NCBI GenBank assembly: GCA_017617415.1
Contig: JAFZWH010000127.1
Coordinates: 1-61,617 of the forward strand
Reading direction: 5' to 3'
Origin: Victivallales bacterium
GTDB lineage: Bacteria > Verrucomicrobiota > Lentisphaeria > Oligosphaerales > Oligosphaeraceae
DNA length: 61,617 nt
The position numbers were made by a program, and so were the translations under genes. Shown here piece after piece: positions 1-9,189 of the stretch. Below the pieces are notes generated by a model. That model saw only the letters and a program-made list of their open reading frames with translations. It did no database searches and was not told where the DNA came from. Within the stretch, counting starts at the first letter, position 1, and every line of letters begins with the position of its first letter.

Positions 1-85
1 GGAATCCGCGTAAGCGGAGGCCGGGGGCGGGCTGAAAAGCCCATGCCGGACCTGCGAACGCGGCGAAAGGACGACTCAGGAGAGC
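1..85 (+). rRNA. probable 3' end of 23S rRNA (partial)
   Basis: This GC-rich stretch lies directly upstream of a clear 5S rRNA and has no open frame of its own. It contains GGGCTGAAAAGCCC near 30-42 and a downstream GACGACTCAGGAGAG, which resemble the last helices of 23S rRNA (the GCUGAAAGCAUCUAAGC region and the AAGAUGAG tail). The match is loose and the 3' boundary is a guess. The position upstream of 5S in the same direction is the main support. An alternative is intergenic spacer with only the first few bases belonging to 23S. Confidence 0.5.
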
Positions 86-120
86 ACCTGGCGGAGAGTA
101 CCTGTCCAGAGCCGCACCGT

Positions 121-238
121 TGGTTCGTTCCTCCGGCGGGGGTGTGACACCCGTTCCCATCCCGAACACGGCCGTTAAGGCCCCCCGCGGCGATGATACT
201 GTGTTCAAGAGCACGGGAAAGCAGCGCGGCGCGAACCG
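121..238 (+). rRNA. rrf: 5S ribosomal RNA
   Basis: The hallmark 5S core CCCATCCCGAACACGGCCG is present at about 157-175, followed by TTAAGGCC. The terminal helix closes exactly: GGTTCGT at 122-128 pairs with GCGAACC at 231-237. The length of about 118 nt is normal. It lies last in the rRNA operon and is followed within 15 bases by an intrinsic terminator. Confidence 0.93.
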
Positions 239-248
239 TTTCTCGCCA

Positions 249-291
249 GGCCCCCGGGTCCTCCAGCAAGGGATCCGGGGGCCTTTTTTTT
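249..291 (+). terminator. intrinsic terminator of the rRNA operon
   Basis: GGCCCCCGG at 249-257 pairs with CCGGGGGCC at 275-283 (extended by the inner GATCC-like pairs), followed by a run of eight T. It sits right after the 5S rRNA and should end the rRNA transcript. Confidence 0.9.
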
Positions 292-352
292 CTCCGGCGC
301 GCGCGCCGGAGCGCCCATTGGTTTCAATTCACGCACCCACCGGGGGGGTGCG
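292..352. repeat. two inverted repeats between the rRNA operon and the MATE gene
   Basis: A perfect 20-bp palindrome, CTCCGGCGCGCGCGCCGGAG, occupies 292-311. A second hairpin pairs CGCACCC (332-338) with GGGTGCG (346-352). They lie between two converging transcripts. Neither has a U-tract in the leftward direction, so a terminator role for the MATE transcript is only a guess. Confidence 0.55.
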
Positions 353-376
353 ACGCGGTTCCGGTGGCCTGGAGTG

Positions 377-1735
377 TCACCGTCGCGAATTTTTCCGCCG
401 TAATAGAAATGCCAGTACTATCGTATGTATAGTGATGGTTATAATCCAGGAGACGGGGTAGGTCATATAGAGCCAGAAGAGCGAGTGGAAGCGTGGAAGC
501 CGGAAGAGGGTGAAAATCCAAAGCAGGCGAATTCCGAGGGCTCCGAAGATGCTGGTGACGGCGGGCAGAATGGCGTAGCCCATTCCGCGAATGGTGTAGG
601 CGAGGGTGTCCATCACGCCGCAGAGGGCGTAGAAACCGCAGATGAAATGCAGGCGATGGAGTCCGGCCTGGATGGCCGCGGTGTCGGTGGTGTAGATGCC
701 CAGCAACTCGCGTTCGAAGGCCACGCAGAGCAGTCCCAGGAAGAGTCCGACGGTGGCGGCAGCGAACATGGCGCGCCAACAGACTTGCCAGATGCGCGGG
801 TAGTTTTTGGCACCCGTGTTCTGGGCGGAGAAGGACATGCTGGTCTGGGCAAAGCCCTGCATGCTGAACCAGAGGTAACTTCCAATGTTTGCGGAGGCGG
901 TGTTGCCGGCGATGGCGGCGGCGCCGAAGGAGTTGACGGCCCACTGAACCACGAGGTTCGAGGCGTTGAAGAAACTGCTTTGCACGGCGGCGGTCAGGCC
1001 GGTGGAGACCATCGGTCCAAGCGCGTCGGAATGCAGCGTGAATTTCCGCCAGTCCAGATGCCAGTTGCCTTCCTCGTGACAGAGCAGGTAGAGCATCGCT
1101 CCTGCGGAGAGGTAGAAGGAGATGGTGGTGGCCAATGCCACGCCAGCGACGCCCATCTTCACCACCAGCACAAAGAAGAGATTAAGCAGGACGTTGATGA
1201 CGCCCGAGACGGTCAGGATGCAGAAGGGCCGTTGCGTGTCGCCGCGGGCGCGCAGCAGAGCCGCGCCGAAGTTGTAGATGGCGCAGGCGGGAATGGACGG
1301 CAGACAGAACCATAGGTAACGCATGGCGTCGCCGAAGATAGATTCCGGCGTGCGCAGCAGGACCAGCAGTGGGCGCATCGTAAGCGCCATGAGGAGCATC
1401 ATCGCGGTTCCGCCCGCCGACGCGAACCCCATGGTGGAATGGATGGCGCGGCGAAGGAACGCGGAGTCTCGTGAACCGATCGCGATGCCGGCCACGTAGG
1501 TCGCGCCCACCGAGAAGTTGTTGATGAAGGTGATGAAGGTGCCCACGACCATGCCCGCCACGCCAACGGCGGCCAACGCATCCGAGCCACTCACATACCG
1601 CCCGACGACCACGACGTCTGCCGTGTTGAAGAGCAATTGCAGCAGATTCGTGGCGATCAGCGGCAGGGCGACCAGAGCCAGGTTCCGGAAAATTGGCCCA
1701 TGCAGCATGTCGATGTCTTTTTTAATATGTATCAT
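377..1735 (-). CDS. MATE family efflux transporter
   Basis: A 452-residue integral membrane protein, the usual MATE length, with about twelve hydrophobic segments. The N-terminus MLHGPIFRNLALVALPLI followed by LLQLLFNTADVVVVGRYV is the typical start of MATE/NorM/DinF exporters, and RARGDTQRP lies between the two halves as expected. The family exports cationic drugs or metabolites from the cytoplasm using Na+ or H+ gradients; the substrate cannot be read from sequence. The ATG at 1735 is used; a start at residue 10 is also possible. The bases just upstream are very AT-rich with no Shine-Dalgarno sequence. It is last in a minus-strand run and faces the rRNA operon. Confidence 0.93.
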   Translation of the reverse strand: MIHIKKDIDMLHGPIFRNLALVALPLIATNLLQLLFNTADVVVVGRYVSGSDALAAVGVAGMVVGTFITFINNFSVGATYVAGIAIGSRDSAFLRRAIHSTMGFASAGGTAMMLLMALTMRPLLVLLRTPESIFGDAMRYLWFCLPSIPACAIYNFGAALLRARGDTQRPFCILTVSGVINVLLNLFFVLVVKMGVAGVALATTISFYLSAGAMLYLLCHEEGNWHLDWRKFTLHSDALGPMVSTGLTAAVQSSFFNASNLVVQWAVNSFGAAAIAGNTASANIGSYLWFSMQGFAQTSMSFSAQNTGAKNYPRIWQVCWRAMFAAATVGLFLGLLCVAFERELLGIYTTDTAAIQAGLHRLHFICGFYALCGVMDTLAYTIRGMGYAILPAVTSIFGALGIRLLWIFTLFRLPRFHSLFWLYMTYPVSWIITITIHTIVLAFLLRRKNSRR

Positions 1736-1759
1736 ATTTATTATAAATTAGTTATATAA

Positions 1760-3055
1760 TTAATAGCCGAGGCCTTTTGTGGTCAAGGTGGTTCCCAGAT
1801 GGATGACTCCATTGCGTCGCTCGTAGAGTCCCGGATGGATTTTCTCGAAGTCCAGGGACGCGGCGGGGTAGAATTGCGGCGCGTTGCATTCCACGCCTTT
1901 GATGGTGCCGACATGTGCGGCGAGGAGCGCGTGGGGGATGGTGGCCAGTCGCGGATTCGTGAGATCCTGGACCATCAGGGCCATGCCGTGCGCCTTGGCC
2001 CAGCAGGCCGAGAGCAGTGCGCCGGTCTGCGTCTTGCAGACCTTCAGGGCCACGCCATTCCAGCCGAGTTCGTGCCCCAGTCGCACCAGTCGCCAGTCGT
2101 GGGCACTCTCGTCCATGAAAAGCGGTTTGCGGCGGGAGACCTCGTGGACATCGATGCGGTTGGCCTCCAGGTCGTAGGGGAAGGGCTGCTCGACATAGAG
2201 CAGCAACTCGTAGATGGCAGGATGCTCCTGCGCCAGGCGGTCCAGGATGCGGGTGACGTAGGCGGGTTCGAGCACGAGGCAGTTGAAATCGGGCGAGAGC
2301 GCCTCCACGTTGTATTCCAATGCGATTTCGCCGACGGCGACGGTGCGTGCGTAGTCGGCGGCCTCGTCCCGTCCCGTCAATTTGATTTTCAGGCATTTGA
2401 GGCCATCGCGCTGAATCCACTTCTCCAGCGAGACGGGGTAGCCATCCTGGGGCTCGCCGCCTGTGCGCTCACTTTCGCGCAGGAGGTCCTTTCCCCCGAC
2501 GAGATGCCAGACGGGCAGGGGCTCGGGGGGATTGGCCACAAAGAAGTCCTGAGGATATTTTCCGGCGAAGGTCTCGTCCTGGAAGAACCACGCCAGGTCG
2601 TGTTTCATGAATATATTATTATATGTTTTATATGTATTTAGTTGTAATGAATTTCCATAGGCGTCGTGGAGAGCGATGTCGAAGGCGGAGGCGCAGATGA
2701 GCGCGGCGAGGTAGGGCATTGACGCGGTGCGCTTGGCATTGAACTCCTGAAGCAATTTAGATAGAGTTGCTTCCAGGAAGGAGTAGCCGATGGTCATGGG
2801 ATCATCATCGCTGACGCCAGGTTGTGGATAATAACCCGCCAGGAGGCGACAGAAGTCCATCATCGCCTGCTCGCGCGAGGCAAAAGGCAACTCGCTAGGC
2901 CAGGCCCAGGCGACGGAGAGTGGCGTCTCGCCGCGCCCCATGGCACCATACGCCTCCAGTTCGACATGGGCGACCTGGATGGAATGGATGGTCTCCGCGC
3001 CGAATTTCAGCGGGAGACGCATGGTGACTGGGATGAAGTCAAGTGTGATGGGCAT
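1760..3055 (-). CDS. enolase superfamily enzyme (mandelate racemase/muconate lactonizing type)
   Basis: 431 residues with the barrel signatures of the MR/MLE group: LKIKLTG (Lys general base region), SPDFN (metal Asp), VEQPF (metal Glu), FMDES (metal Asp/Glu) and ALKVCKTQTG (second Lys). Such enzymes take a proton alpha to a carboxylate, with Mg2+, and act as racemases, epimerases, dehydratases or cycloisomerases. The exact substrate is unknown; sugar acids or dipeptides are typical. The MATE gene follows 24 bases downstream, so the two may be co-transcribed. A very AT-rich patch (about 2606-2650) interrupts the otherwise GC-rich codon use without breaking the frame. Confidence 0.85.
   Translation of the reverse strand: MPITLDFIPVTMRLPLKFGAETIHSIQVAHVELEAYGAMGRGETPLSVAWAWPSELPFASREQAMMDFCRLLAGYYPQPGVSDDDPMTIGYSFLEATLSKLLQEFNAKRTASMPYLAALICASAFDIALHDAYGNSLQLNTYKTYNNIFMKHDLAWFFQDETFAGKYPQDFFVANPPEPLPVWHLVGGKDLLRESERTGGEPQDGYPVSLEKWIQRDGLKCLKIKLTGRDEAADYARTVAVGEIALEYNVEALSPDFNCLVLEPAYVTRILDRLAQEHPAIYELLLYVEQPFPYDLEANRIDVHEVSRRKPLFMDESAHDWRLVRLGHELGWNGVALKVCKTQTGALLSACWAKAHGMALMVQDLTNPRLATIPHALLAAHVGTIKGVECNAPQFYPAASLDFEKIHPGLYERRNGVIHLGTTLTTKGLGY
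2618..2647 (-). promoter_or_regulatory. candidate internal sigma70-type promoter inside the enolase-superfamily gene
   Basis: On the minus strand TTACAA (2647-2642) is followed after 18 bases by TATAAT (2623-2618), within a 45-bp AT-rich patch. It points toward the 3' part of this gene and the MATE gene. Promoter function is inferred from sequence only. Confidence 0.35.
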
Positions 3056-3246
3056 TTGAACAATGCAGTTCGAGGTGGCGTCTTTCCTTATCCTATTAGG
3101 GCGGGGGCACCCACCCGAACCACCTCCACTGGTAAGTTAAAGGCTTAAGCGGGAATTTCAAGTCACTCGGCCGAAAAGGAATCGGAATCTTAGTTTTCCT
3201 GTGAATTCGCGATTTAAATAGTTACAATTATTTTGTATTCATTATA

Positions 3247-4128
3247 TTACACAGTTTTCTGAGGCAAAATGTCCAGGCCGATGTCGATGGCTTTGGCGGA
3301 GTGGGTGAGGGCGCCGGAGGAGATGTAGTCCAGTCCGAGGTTACGCATGGATGGCAGACGCTCCAGGGTGATGTTGCCGGAGGCCTCGGTCTTGGCGCGT
3401 CCGCCGATGATTTGGATGGCCTGGGCCATCATCTCGTTGGACATGTTGTCCAGCAGGATATACTCCACGCTGGCATCGGCCGCCTCGCGGACGTCTTCGA
3501 GAGAGTCCGCCTCGACCTCGATTTCCAGTTGCGGGTACTTTGCGCGGCAGGCCGCGACGGCCTTGCCAATGGAGTGCGGTCCGCCCACGACCTTGGCCAT
3601 CTCGCGATGGTTGTCCTTGATCATGATGCGGTCGTAGAGTCCGATGCGGTGGTTCTGCGCACCGCCTGTCAGCACGGCGTATTTTTCGACGAGGCGCAGA
3701 CCTGGCGTGGTCTTGCGCGTGTCGAGGAGCTTGGTAGGACAATCGGGGCCGAGGGCCTCGACGTAGCGGTGGGTGACGGTGGCGATGCCCGAAAGGCGTT
3801 GCAGGAGGTTCAGCGCCGTGCGCTCGCCAGTCAGGATGGTTCGCGCATCACCGGTCACTGTCGCCAGGCGAGTGCCAGGCTGCACCAGCGTGCCTTCCGC
3901 AACCAGCGCGGACAATTTGACGGCGGGGTTCAGTTCCTGAAAAAGAATCCCAATGATTGGCAGTCCGCAGACCACGCACTCCTGTCGCGTGACGAAGTGC
4001 GCCTCGGTGGTCAGGCCGTCCGGTACGATGGTCAGCGTGGTGGCGTCGCCAGTGCCCACGTCCTCCTCGATGGCGCGTCGGCACAGTTCACGGATGGAGG
4101 CTTCAGTCAAGTATGCAGGAAGAGTCAT
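3247..4128 (-). CDS. nadC: nicotinate-nucleotide diphosphorylase (carboxylating), quinolinate phosphoribosyltransferase
   Basis: Joins quinolinate and PRPP to form nicotinate mononucleotide, releasing CO2 and diphosphate, in de novo NAD synthesis in the cytosol. Family signatures are clear: EEDVGTGDAT near the N-terminus, LLDTRKTTPGLR, GGAQNHRIGLYDRIMIKDNH with the PRPP and quinolinate binding basic residues, EVEADSLEDV, and ISSGALTHSAKAIDIGLDI at the end. The open frame extends to 4176, but the ATG at 4128 (MTLPAYL) gives the usual 293 residues and follows the uvrA stop by two bases, so translational coupling to uvrA is likely. Confidence 0.95.
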   Translation of the reverse strand: MTLPAYLTEASIRELCRRAIEEDVGTGDATTLTIVPDGLTTEAHFVTRQECVVCGLPIIGILFQELNPAVKLSALVAEGTLVQPGTRLATVTGDARTILTGERTALNLLQRLSGIATVTHRYVEALGPDCPTKLLDTRKTTPGLRLVEKYAVLTGGAQNHRIGLYDRIMIKDNHREMAKVVGGPHSIGKAVAACRAKYPQLEIEVEADSLEDVREAADASVEYILLDNMSNEMMAQAIQIIGGRAKTEASGNITLERLPSMRNLGLDYISSGALTHSAKAIDIGLDILPQKTV

Positions 4129-4130
4129 GG

Positions 4131-6965
4131 TCAAAGCAGTGGTTTGAGGTACTGTCCAGTGAAGGAGGCCTTGCATTTGGCGACCTCTTCGGGGGTGCCC
4201 GTGGCGATCACCTTGCCGCCCTGGTCGCCGCCCTCGGGACCCAGGTCGATGAGGTAGTCGGCGGTCTTGATGACATCGAGATTGTGCTCGATGACCAGGA
4301 TGGTGTTGCCCTGGTCACGCAGTTCCGTGAGAACCTTGAGGAGCTGCTCGATGTCGGAGAGGTGAAGGCCGGTGGTCGGCTCGTCCAAAATGTAGAGGGT
4401 GTGTCCCTTGGGTTTTCGCGAGAGTTCGGTGGCCAGTTTCACGCGCTGCGCCTCGCCGCCGGAGAGGGTGGTGGCGGGCTGGCCGAGATGGATGTAGCCC
4501 AATCCCACGTCCCGCAGCGTCTTGAGTTTGTTGTAGAGACGCGGGAGGCTCTGGAAGAAGTCGCAGGCCTCGTTCACGGTCATGTCCAGCACCTCGGCGA
4601 TGTTGCGTCCCTTGAAGCGCACATTGAGCGTCTCGGCGTTGTAGCGCTGACCGTGGCACTGTTCGCAGGGCACATAGACGTCCGGGAGGAACTGCATCTC
4701 GATTTTCTTGATGCCGTCGCCGGAGCAGACCTCGCAGCGACCGCCCTTGACGTTGAAGGAGAAGCGTCCGGGCTTGTAGCCGCGCAACTTGGCGTCGTTG
4801 GTGAGCGAAAAGACCTCGCGGATGAGGTCGAAGAGGCCGGTGTAGGTGGCGGGATTGGAGCGCGGAGTCTTGCCGATGGGACTCTGGTCGATGACGATCA
4901 TCTTGTCCACATTTTCCAGTCCCTCGACGGCCTTGCATTTGCCAGGCGGCTCGTCCTGAATCTCCAGATGCTGATTGATGGCGCGTCGGAGGATGTGGTT
5001 GACCAGAGTGGACTTGCCGGAGCCGGAGACGCCAGTCACGCAGCAGAAAAGCCCCAGGGGGATTTTGACATTGAGTTTCTTGAGGTTGTGTTCCTCCGCG
5101 CCTTTGATGGTGAGGAATTTTCCATTGCCTTTGAGGCGTTTGGCGGGCACGGCGATGGTGCGCTTCCCGCTGAGGAACTGCCCCGTCACAGACTCTTGGC
5201 ATTTGGCGACCTCGGAGGGAGGACCCGCGGCGACGAGGTGGCCGCCCGCCTGTCCCGCGCCTGGTCCCAGGTCCACGAGGTAGTCGGCGGACTTCATCGT
5301 GTCCAAGTCGTGTTCCACGACGATGACGGTGTTGCCGAGGTCACGGAGGTGCTTGAGGCTGGCAAGCAGCCGGTCGTTGTCGCGCTGGTGCAGTCCGATG
5401 GACGGCTCGTCCAAGATGTAGAGCACTCCGACTAGCCCGGAGCCGATTTGGCTGGCGAGGCGGATACGCTGGCTTTCACCGCCGGAGAGGCTTCCGCTTT
5501 CGCGGTTGAGGGTGAGATAATTCAATCCGACCTGTTTGAGGAAGCCCAGGCGGTTTTTGATCTCCTTGAGGAGTTCGCCGCCGATGTGGCGCTGGTGCTC
5601 GGTGAGCTGGAGAGTCTGGAGGAATTCCAGTGCGCCGTCAATGGAGAGCGAACAGAACTGGTGGATATTCAGGCCGCCGATGGTGACGGCCAGGTATTCC
5701 GGTTTCAGGCGTTGTCCGTGGCATTCGTGGCACTCCTCGTAGGTCATCACGGCTTCCAGGCGATTGCGCAGATCGTCGTTCTCGGTCTCGCGGAGTCGTC
5801 GCACGAGGTTCGGGATGATGCCTTCAAAGGGTTTGCGCCACTCATGCATCTTGCCCTTCATCCAGTAGTCGAACTCGATGATTTCCTCGCCGGAGCCGTA
5901 GAGCAGAATGTGTTGAATTTCTTCCGGCAGTTTGTTCCATGCGGTAGTGAGGCTGAATTGGTAGTGTTCCGCCAGACACCGCAGATAGTGCCGGTAAAGC
6001 AAAATCACATGGCGCGGGCCACGACGCCACAACGGCACCGCGCCCTTTCGCAGCGAGAGCGTGGGGTCGGGCACAATGGCCTCCGGGGTGAAGGTCATGC
6101 GCTTGCCCAGGCCGTCGCAGCCGGGGCAGGCCCCGAAGGGCGAGTTGAAGGAGAAGTTGCGCGGAAGGAGCTCGCCGAAGGAGAGTCCGCAGTCCGGACA
6201 GGCGAGTTTTTCGTTGATGAGTTCCTCTTGCCAGCCGCCTGGGAGATCGGGGGCTTCCAGCATCACGCCGAGTACGCCGTTGCCGCGTTTGAGCGCGAGT
6301 TCCACGGAGTCATTCAGGCGTCCGCGGTCCAGCTGGCCAGTGACCAGGCGGTCCACCACGGCCTCGATGGTGTGGCGGAGCGTCTTCTTGAGCTTGGGTT
6401 CGGAATCCAGCGAGACGATTTGTCCGTCGATGCGCGCCCGCACAAAGCCGTCCCGCCGCATCTGTGCGAGGACCTCGACGTGCTCGCCTTTTTTGCCACG
6501 CACGTAGGGCGCCAGGAGCATCAGCTTGCGGCCCGCAGGATATTTGAGGATTTTCTCGCAGATGGTGTCTGCGCTTTGGCTGGTGATTTCGCGCCCGCAG
6601 TTGGGGCAGTGCGGGATTCCCAGATGCGCATAAAGCAATCGCAGATAGTCGTAGATTTCGGTGGTGGTGGCGACGATGGAGCGGGGCGAGGAACCCGCCA
6701 CGCGCTGCTCGATGGCGATGGCTGGCGAGAGTCCCTCGATGTGCTCGACCTGGGGCTTCTGAAGGCGGTCCAAAAACTGCCGGGCGTAGGCGGAGAGACT
6801 TTCGACATAACGGCGCTGGCCTTCCGCATAGAGGGTGTCGAAAGCCAGCGAACTCTTACCCGAACCGCTGGGACCGGTGATGACCACCAATTGGTTCCGC
6901 GGTATGGTCAGCGTGAGGTTCTTCAGGTTGTGCTGGCAGGCACCTTGGATGACGATATTGTCCAT
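4131..6965 (-). CDS. uvrA: excinuclease ABC subunit A
   Basis: UvrA is the damage-sensing ATPase of nucleotide excision repair and loads UvrB on lesions. All hallmarks are present in 944 residues: first Walker [17 protein letters not shown] followed by [18 protein letters not shown], zinc finger CPDC...CPGC, signature [12 protein letters not shown] with [13 protein letters not shown], second Walker [15 protein letters not shown], second zinc finger CEVC...CEQC, signature [15 protein letters not shown] and [10 protein letters not shown]. The frame is open to 7046, but [17 protein letters not shown] at 6965 is the family start. No strong Shine-Dalgarno is seen. The stop TGA is two bases before the nadC ATG. 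Confidence 0.98.
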   Translation of the reverse strand: MDNIVIQGACQHNLKNLTLTIPRNQLVVITGPSGSGKSSLAFDTLYAEGQRRYVESLSAYARQFLDRLQKPQVEHIEGLSPAIAIEQRVAGSSPRSIVATTTEIYDYLRLLYAHLGIPHCPNCGREITSQSADTICEKILKYPAGRKLMLLAPYVRGKKGEHVEVLAQMRRDGFVRARIDGQIVSLDSEPKLKKTLRHTIEAVVDRLVTGQLDRGRLNDSVELALKRGNGVLGVMLEAPDLPGGWQEELINEKLACPDCGLSFGELLPRNFSFNSPFGACPGCDGLGKRMTFTPEAIVPDPTLSLRKGAVPLWRRGPRHVILLYRHYLRCLAEHYQFSLTTAWNKLPEEIQHILLYGSGEEIIEFDYWMKGKMHEWRKPFEGIIPNLVRRLRETENDDLRNRLEAVMTYEECHECHGQRLKPEYLAVTIGGLNIHQFCSLSIDGALEFLQTLQLTEHQRHIGGELLKEIKNRLGFLKQVGLNYLTLNRESGSLSGGESQRIRLASQIGSGLVGVLYILDEPSIGLHQRDNDRLLASLKHLRDLGNTVIVVEHDLDTMKSADYLVDLGPGAGQAGGHLVAAGPPSEVAKCQESVTGQFLSGKRTIAVPAKRLKGNGKFLTIKGAEEHNLKKLNVKIPLGLFCCVTGVSGSGKSTLVNHILRRAINQHLEIQDEPPGKCKAVEGLENVDKMIVIDQSPIGKTPRSNPATYTGLFDLIREVFSLTNDAKLRGYKPGRFSFNVKGGRCEVCSGDGIKKIEMQFLPDVYVPCEQCHGQRYNAETLNVRFKGRNIAEVLDMTVNEACDFFQSLPRLYNKLKTLRDVGLGYIHLGQPATTLSGGEAQRVKLATELSRKPKGHTLYILDEPTTGLHLSDIEQLLKVLTELRDQGNTILVIEHNLDVIKTADYLIDLGPEGGDQGGKVIATGTPEEVAKCKASFTGQYLKPLL

Positions 6966-7131
6966 AGTTGTCAAAGGATTGGGGATTTCCTTTAATATAA
7001 TGAGATAAATGCAATCTTTGCAGTTCACTTGGCTAGTATGGATCAAATGAAACCAGCCAGCAGCCTACTAACTATCTATAACTTTGCAAACTATTAGTCA
7101 CGTAGATAATTATAGGTGGGCATTGGGGCTA

Positions 7132-8133
7132 CTAATATCCGGCGGCTGCGAGGGTGACTTCGTGTACGATATAGTCATGCTCGAAGGTATATGATGGTTC
7201 AGTTTCGCCGCGGATTACTCGTGCCCATTCGGTGAGCTGTGCAGCATAGCGGTCAGTTTGCGGGGGAAAGCGCACGATGTGATGACCTGCAGGGTAGTCG
7301 TCGGCGGGGGCATCCAGATGTAGCTGGATTTCAAGGGATTGACCATCAAAGCGCTCTAGTGGTTCCAAGTCAAGCCTTCCTCTGGTGCCGGCGACACGCA
7401 ACCGGCGGGATGGTCGTCCGCAACGACTGCAGGCGCGTATTGTCACGGTGGCATGAGGGTATTCAAGGACTGCCAGCCCGTTATTGTGGATTTCCTCTGG
7501 GTCACTGGGCGCGGATTTCAGGAAAGGCGTGACGCATGCGGGACGCCCCATCGCACTGACGACGAAGTCGATAAGATGGCAGCCAAGGTTCCACATGATG
7601 CCTCCGGAGAAGTTGCGCAAGTACTGCTGGTAGTCCTCTCCACCGTAGTTGTGGTTCATGTCGATTTCGAGTTCACAGATTTCGCCAAGCCAATGTTCGC
7701 GAATGGCGCGGCATGCGAACTGGAAGGCGGGGTTGCCTCGAAACATATAGCCCATCTGAAAGGGGAGATGCCTGGCAGCACAACCGTCCAGCAGTTTTTT
7801 ATACGTTGCCAACTCTTCTCCTGCGGGCTTGTCCAGGTGAATGGCAAGACCACGTTCCATGCAACGCAGACCAATGGGCACGAGGTCATTGTTGGGAACC
7901 TCGATGGTGACCGCCTCAATGGTGGGGTCGTCAAGCGCTTCTGGCAGCGTAAGTTGTTTTAGCCCTTGGTATGGTCGTTCAAGGTCAAGCTGATAGTACG
8001 GTGCGCAGGCAAATTGCCGGTCATCCACGTAGCCGACCACCTCGAAGAGCTCTGGCAGATTTCTGATGGTGTCCATCTTGCCATGGGCGTGCTCGTGGAG
8101 AATACCAATCTGTACGACGCGGACGGGTTTCAT
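7132..8133 (-). CDS. Gfo/Idh/MocA family NAD(P)-dependent oxidoreductase
   Basis: 333 residues. N-terminal Rossmann strand RVVQIGILHEHAHG, the catalytic Lys motif as HLDKPAG (EKP-like), and the C-terminal GGIMWNLGCHLID motif typical of the family. These soluble enzymes oxidise or reduce sugar and inositol hydroxyls; the substrate here cannot be told. Only 12 bases separate it from the dehydrogenase gene upstream, so the two are probably one operon, as often seen for sugar-catabolic Gfo/Idh plus medium-chain dehydrogenase pairs. Confidence 0.9.
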   Translation of the reverse strand: MKPVRVVQIGILHEHAHGKMDTIRNLPELFEVVGYVDDRQFACAPYYQLDLERPYQGLKQLTLPEALDDPTIEAVTIEVPNNDLVPIGLRCMERGLAIHLDKPAGEELATYKKLLDGCAARHLPFQMGYMFRGNPAFQFACRAIREHWLGEICELEIDMNHNYGGEDYQQYLRNFSGGIMWNLGCHLIDFVVSAMGRPACVTPFLKSAPSDPEEIHNNGLAVLEYPHATVTIRACSRCGRPSRRLRVAGTRGRLDLEPLERFDGQSLEIQLHLDAPADDYPAGHHIVRFPPQTDRYAAQLTEWARVIRGETEPSYTFEHDYIVHEVTLAAAGY

Positions 8134-8145
8134 GGTGGAATGTGA

Positions 8146-9162
8146 CTATGCAAAGGTTGTCCAATCGAAGAGGATGCCGACGGGTGGGTTCGATGCGTTG
8201 CCGAGGTGGTCGTAAACGGTTGCGGCGTCTTGCGGCGAAACTACTTCGTGGATAATCGGCTCGACTTGAAGTTTTCCAGCCTGAAGGAGTTTGAAAAACG
8301 TGCGGTAGTCGTCAAATTCCGTCCATTGCCCGGGGTGGGAGTCCAAGGAGGGGCGGGTCCGTGTGTGGGCGCCAATTAGAGAGACACCTCGGCTATGGAC
8401 ATACTTGTAGAAGTCAATGAGCTGGTCGGAGACACGCGTGCAGCCGAGCAGCGAGATGCGTCCTTGCCATGCGATGCATTCGAGCGCCTGTTGGAGTGCA
8501 GAGATGTATCCAGTGACCTCGACCACGCCGTCCGGTCCCCGTCCGTCGGTGAGTTCTACGGCTTTCTTGACGAATTCTGGATCGGCGGGGTCGAGTGCAT
8601 AGTCTGCACCAAGCTGTATCGCCAGGTTGCGGCGCTCGGAGGAAAAGTCGCTGACCAGCACAGGACAGGCCCCGGAGAGACGAGCAATCTGCAAAGCAAA
8701 GAGTCCCAGCAGACCTGCGCCAGCGACCATCGCGGATTCACCCAGCTGTAGCTGGAGTTTCCGGACGCCCAGGAAGGAGAAGGAGGCAAGATGCGCGAAA
8801 GCCGCCAGGCGCTGATCTACACCTCTTGGAATCTTGAAGAGTTCCTTTTCTTCCACGATGAACCACGAGCGGTGCCCTGCCCAATGGACCACGACATTGT
8901 CGCCTGGTTTCAATGCTTTAACCTGCGAACCGACTTCGACGACATGGCCTGAGGCGCTATAGCCAATTCCATAGAAGGGGAAGCTGGTATTTGCACTCCA
9001 GGTATTGGGCATTGCATGGTAGTTGGCCAGTTCCGTGCCTGCGCTAAGCACATCGTAGTCGGTCTTTACCAGTACTTGTGTCGGTGAGAGGGTTGCATCG
9101 AACTCCTTGGTAAGCAATGCAGCCTGTTCCTTGACAGGAAAGTAAATCTGGGAGAATTTCAT
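8146..9162 (-). CDS. medium-chain (zinc-type) alcohol dehydrogenase-like protein
   Basis: 338 residues of the MDR superfamily. N-terminal GroES-like domain with LSAGTELANY and GYSASGHVVEVGSQV, then a Rossmann domain with AMVAGAGLLGLFALQIARL and VSDFSSERRNLAIQLGADY. The usual catalytic-zinc Cys near the N-terminus is replaced in the LSAGTE motif, as in a subgroup of MDRs that often sits beside Gfo/Idh dehydrogenases. The reaction is likely NAD(P)-linked oxidation of a sugar or polyol; the substrate is unknown. Same orientation and tight spacing with the neighbours. Confidence 0.87.
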   Translation of the reverse strand: MKFSQIYFPVKEQAALLTKEFDATLSPTQVLVKTDYDVLSAGTELANYHAMPNTWSANTSFPFYGIGYSASGHVVEVGSQVKALKPGDNVVVHWAGHRSWFIVEEKELFKIPRGVDQRLAAFAHLASFSFLGVRKLQLQLGESAMVAGAGLLGLFALQIARLSGACPVLVSDFSSERRNLAIQLGADYALDPADPEFVKKAVELTDGRGPDGVVEVTGYISALQQALECIAWQGRISLLGCTRVSDQLIDFYKYVHSRGVSLIGAHTRTRPSLDSHPGQWTEFDDYRTFFKLLQAGKLQVEPIIHEVVSPQDAATVYDHLGNASNPPVGILFDWTTFA

Positions 9163-9189
9163 GGACTGGAGAAGTCGATGTGCTACGGG

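Noticed and set aside
425-1315. Long plus-strand frame opposite the MATE gene
   Set aside because: Its translation is low-complexity Gly/Glu/Val text without domains, and the minus strand encodes a clear MATE transporter.
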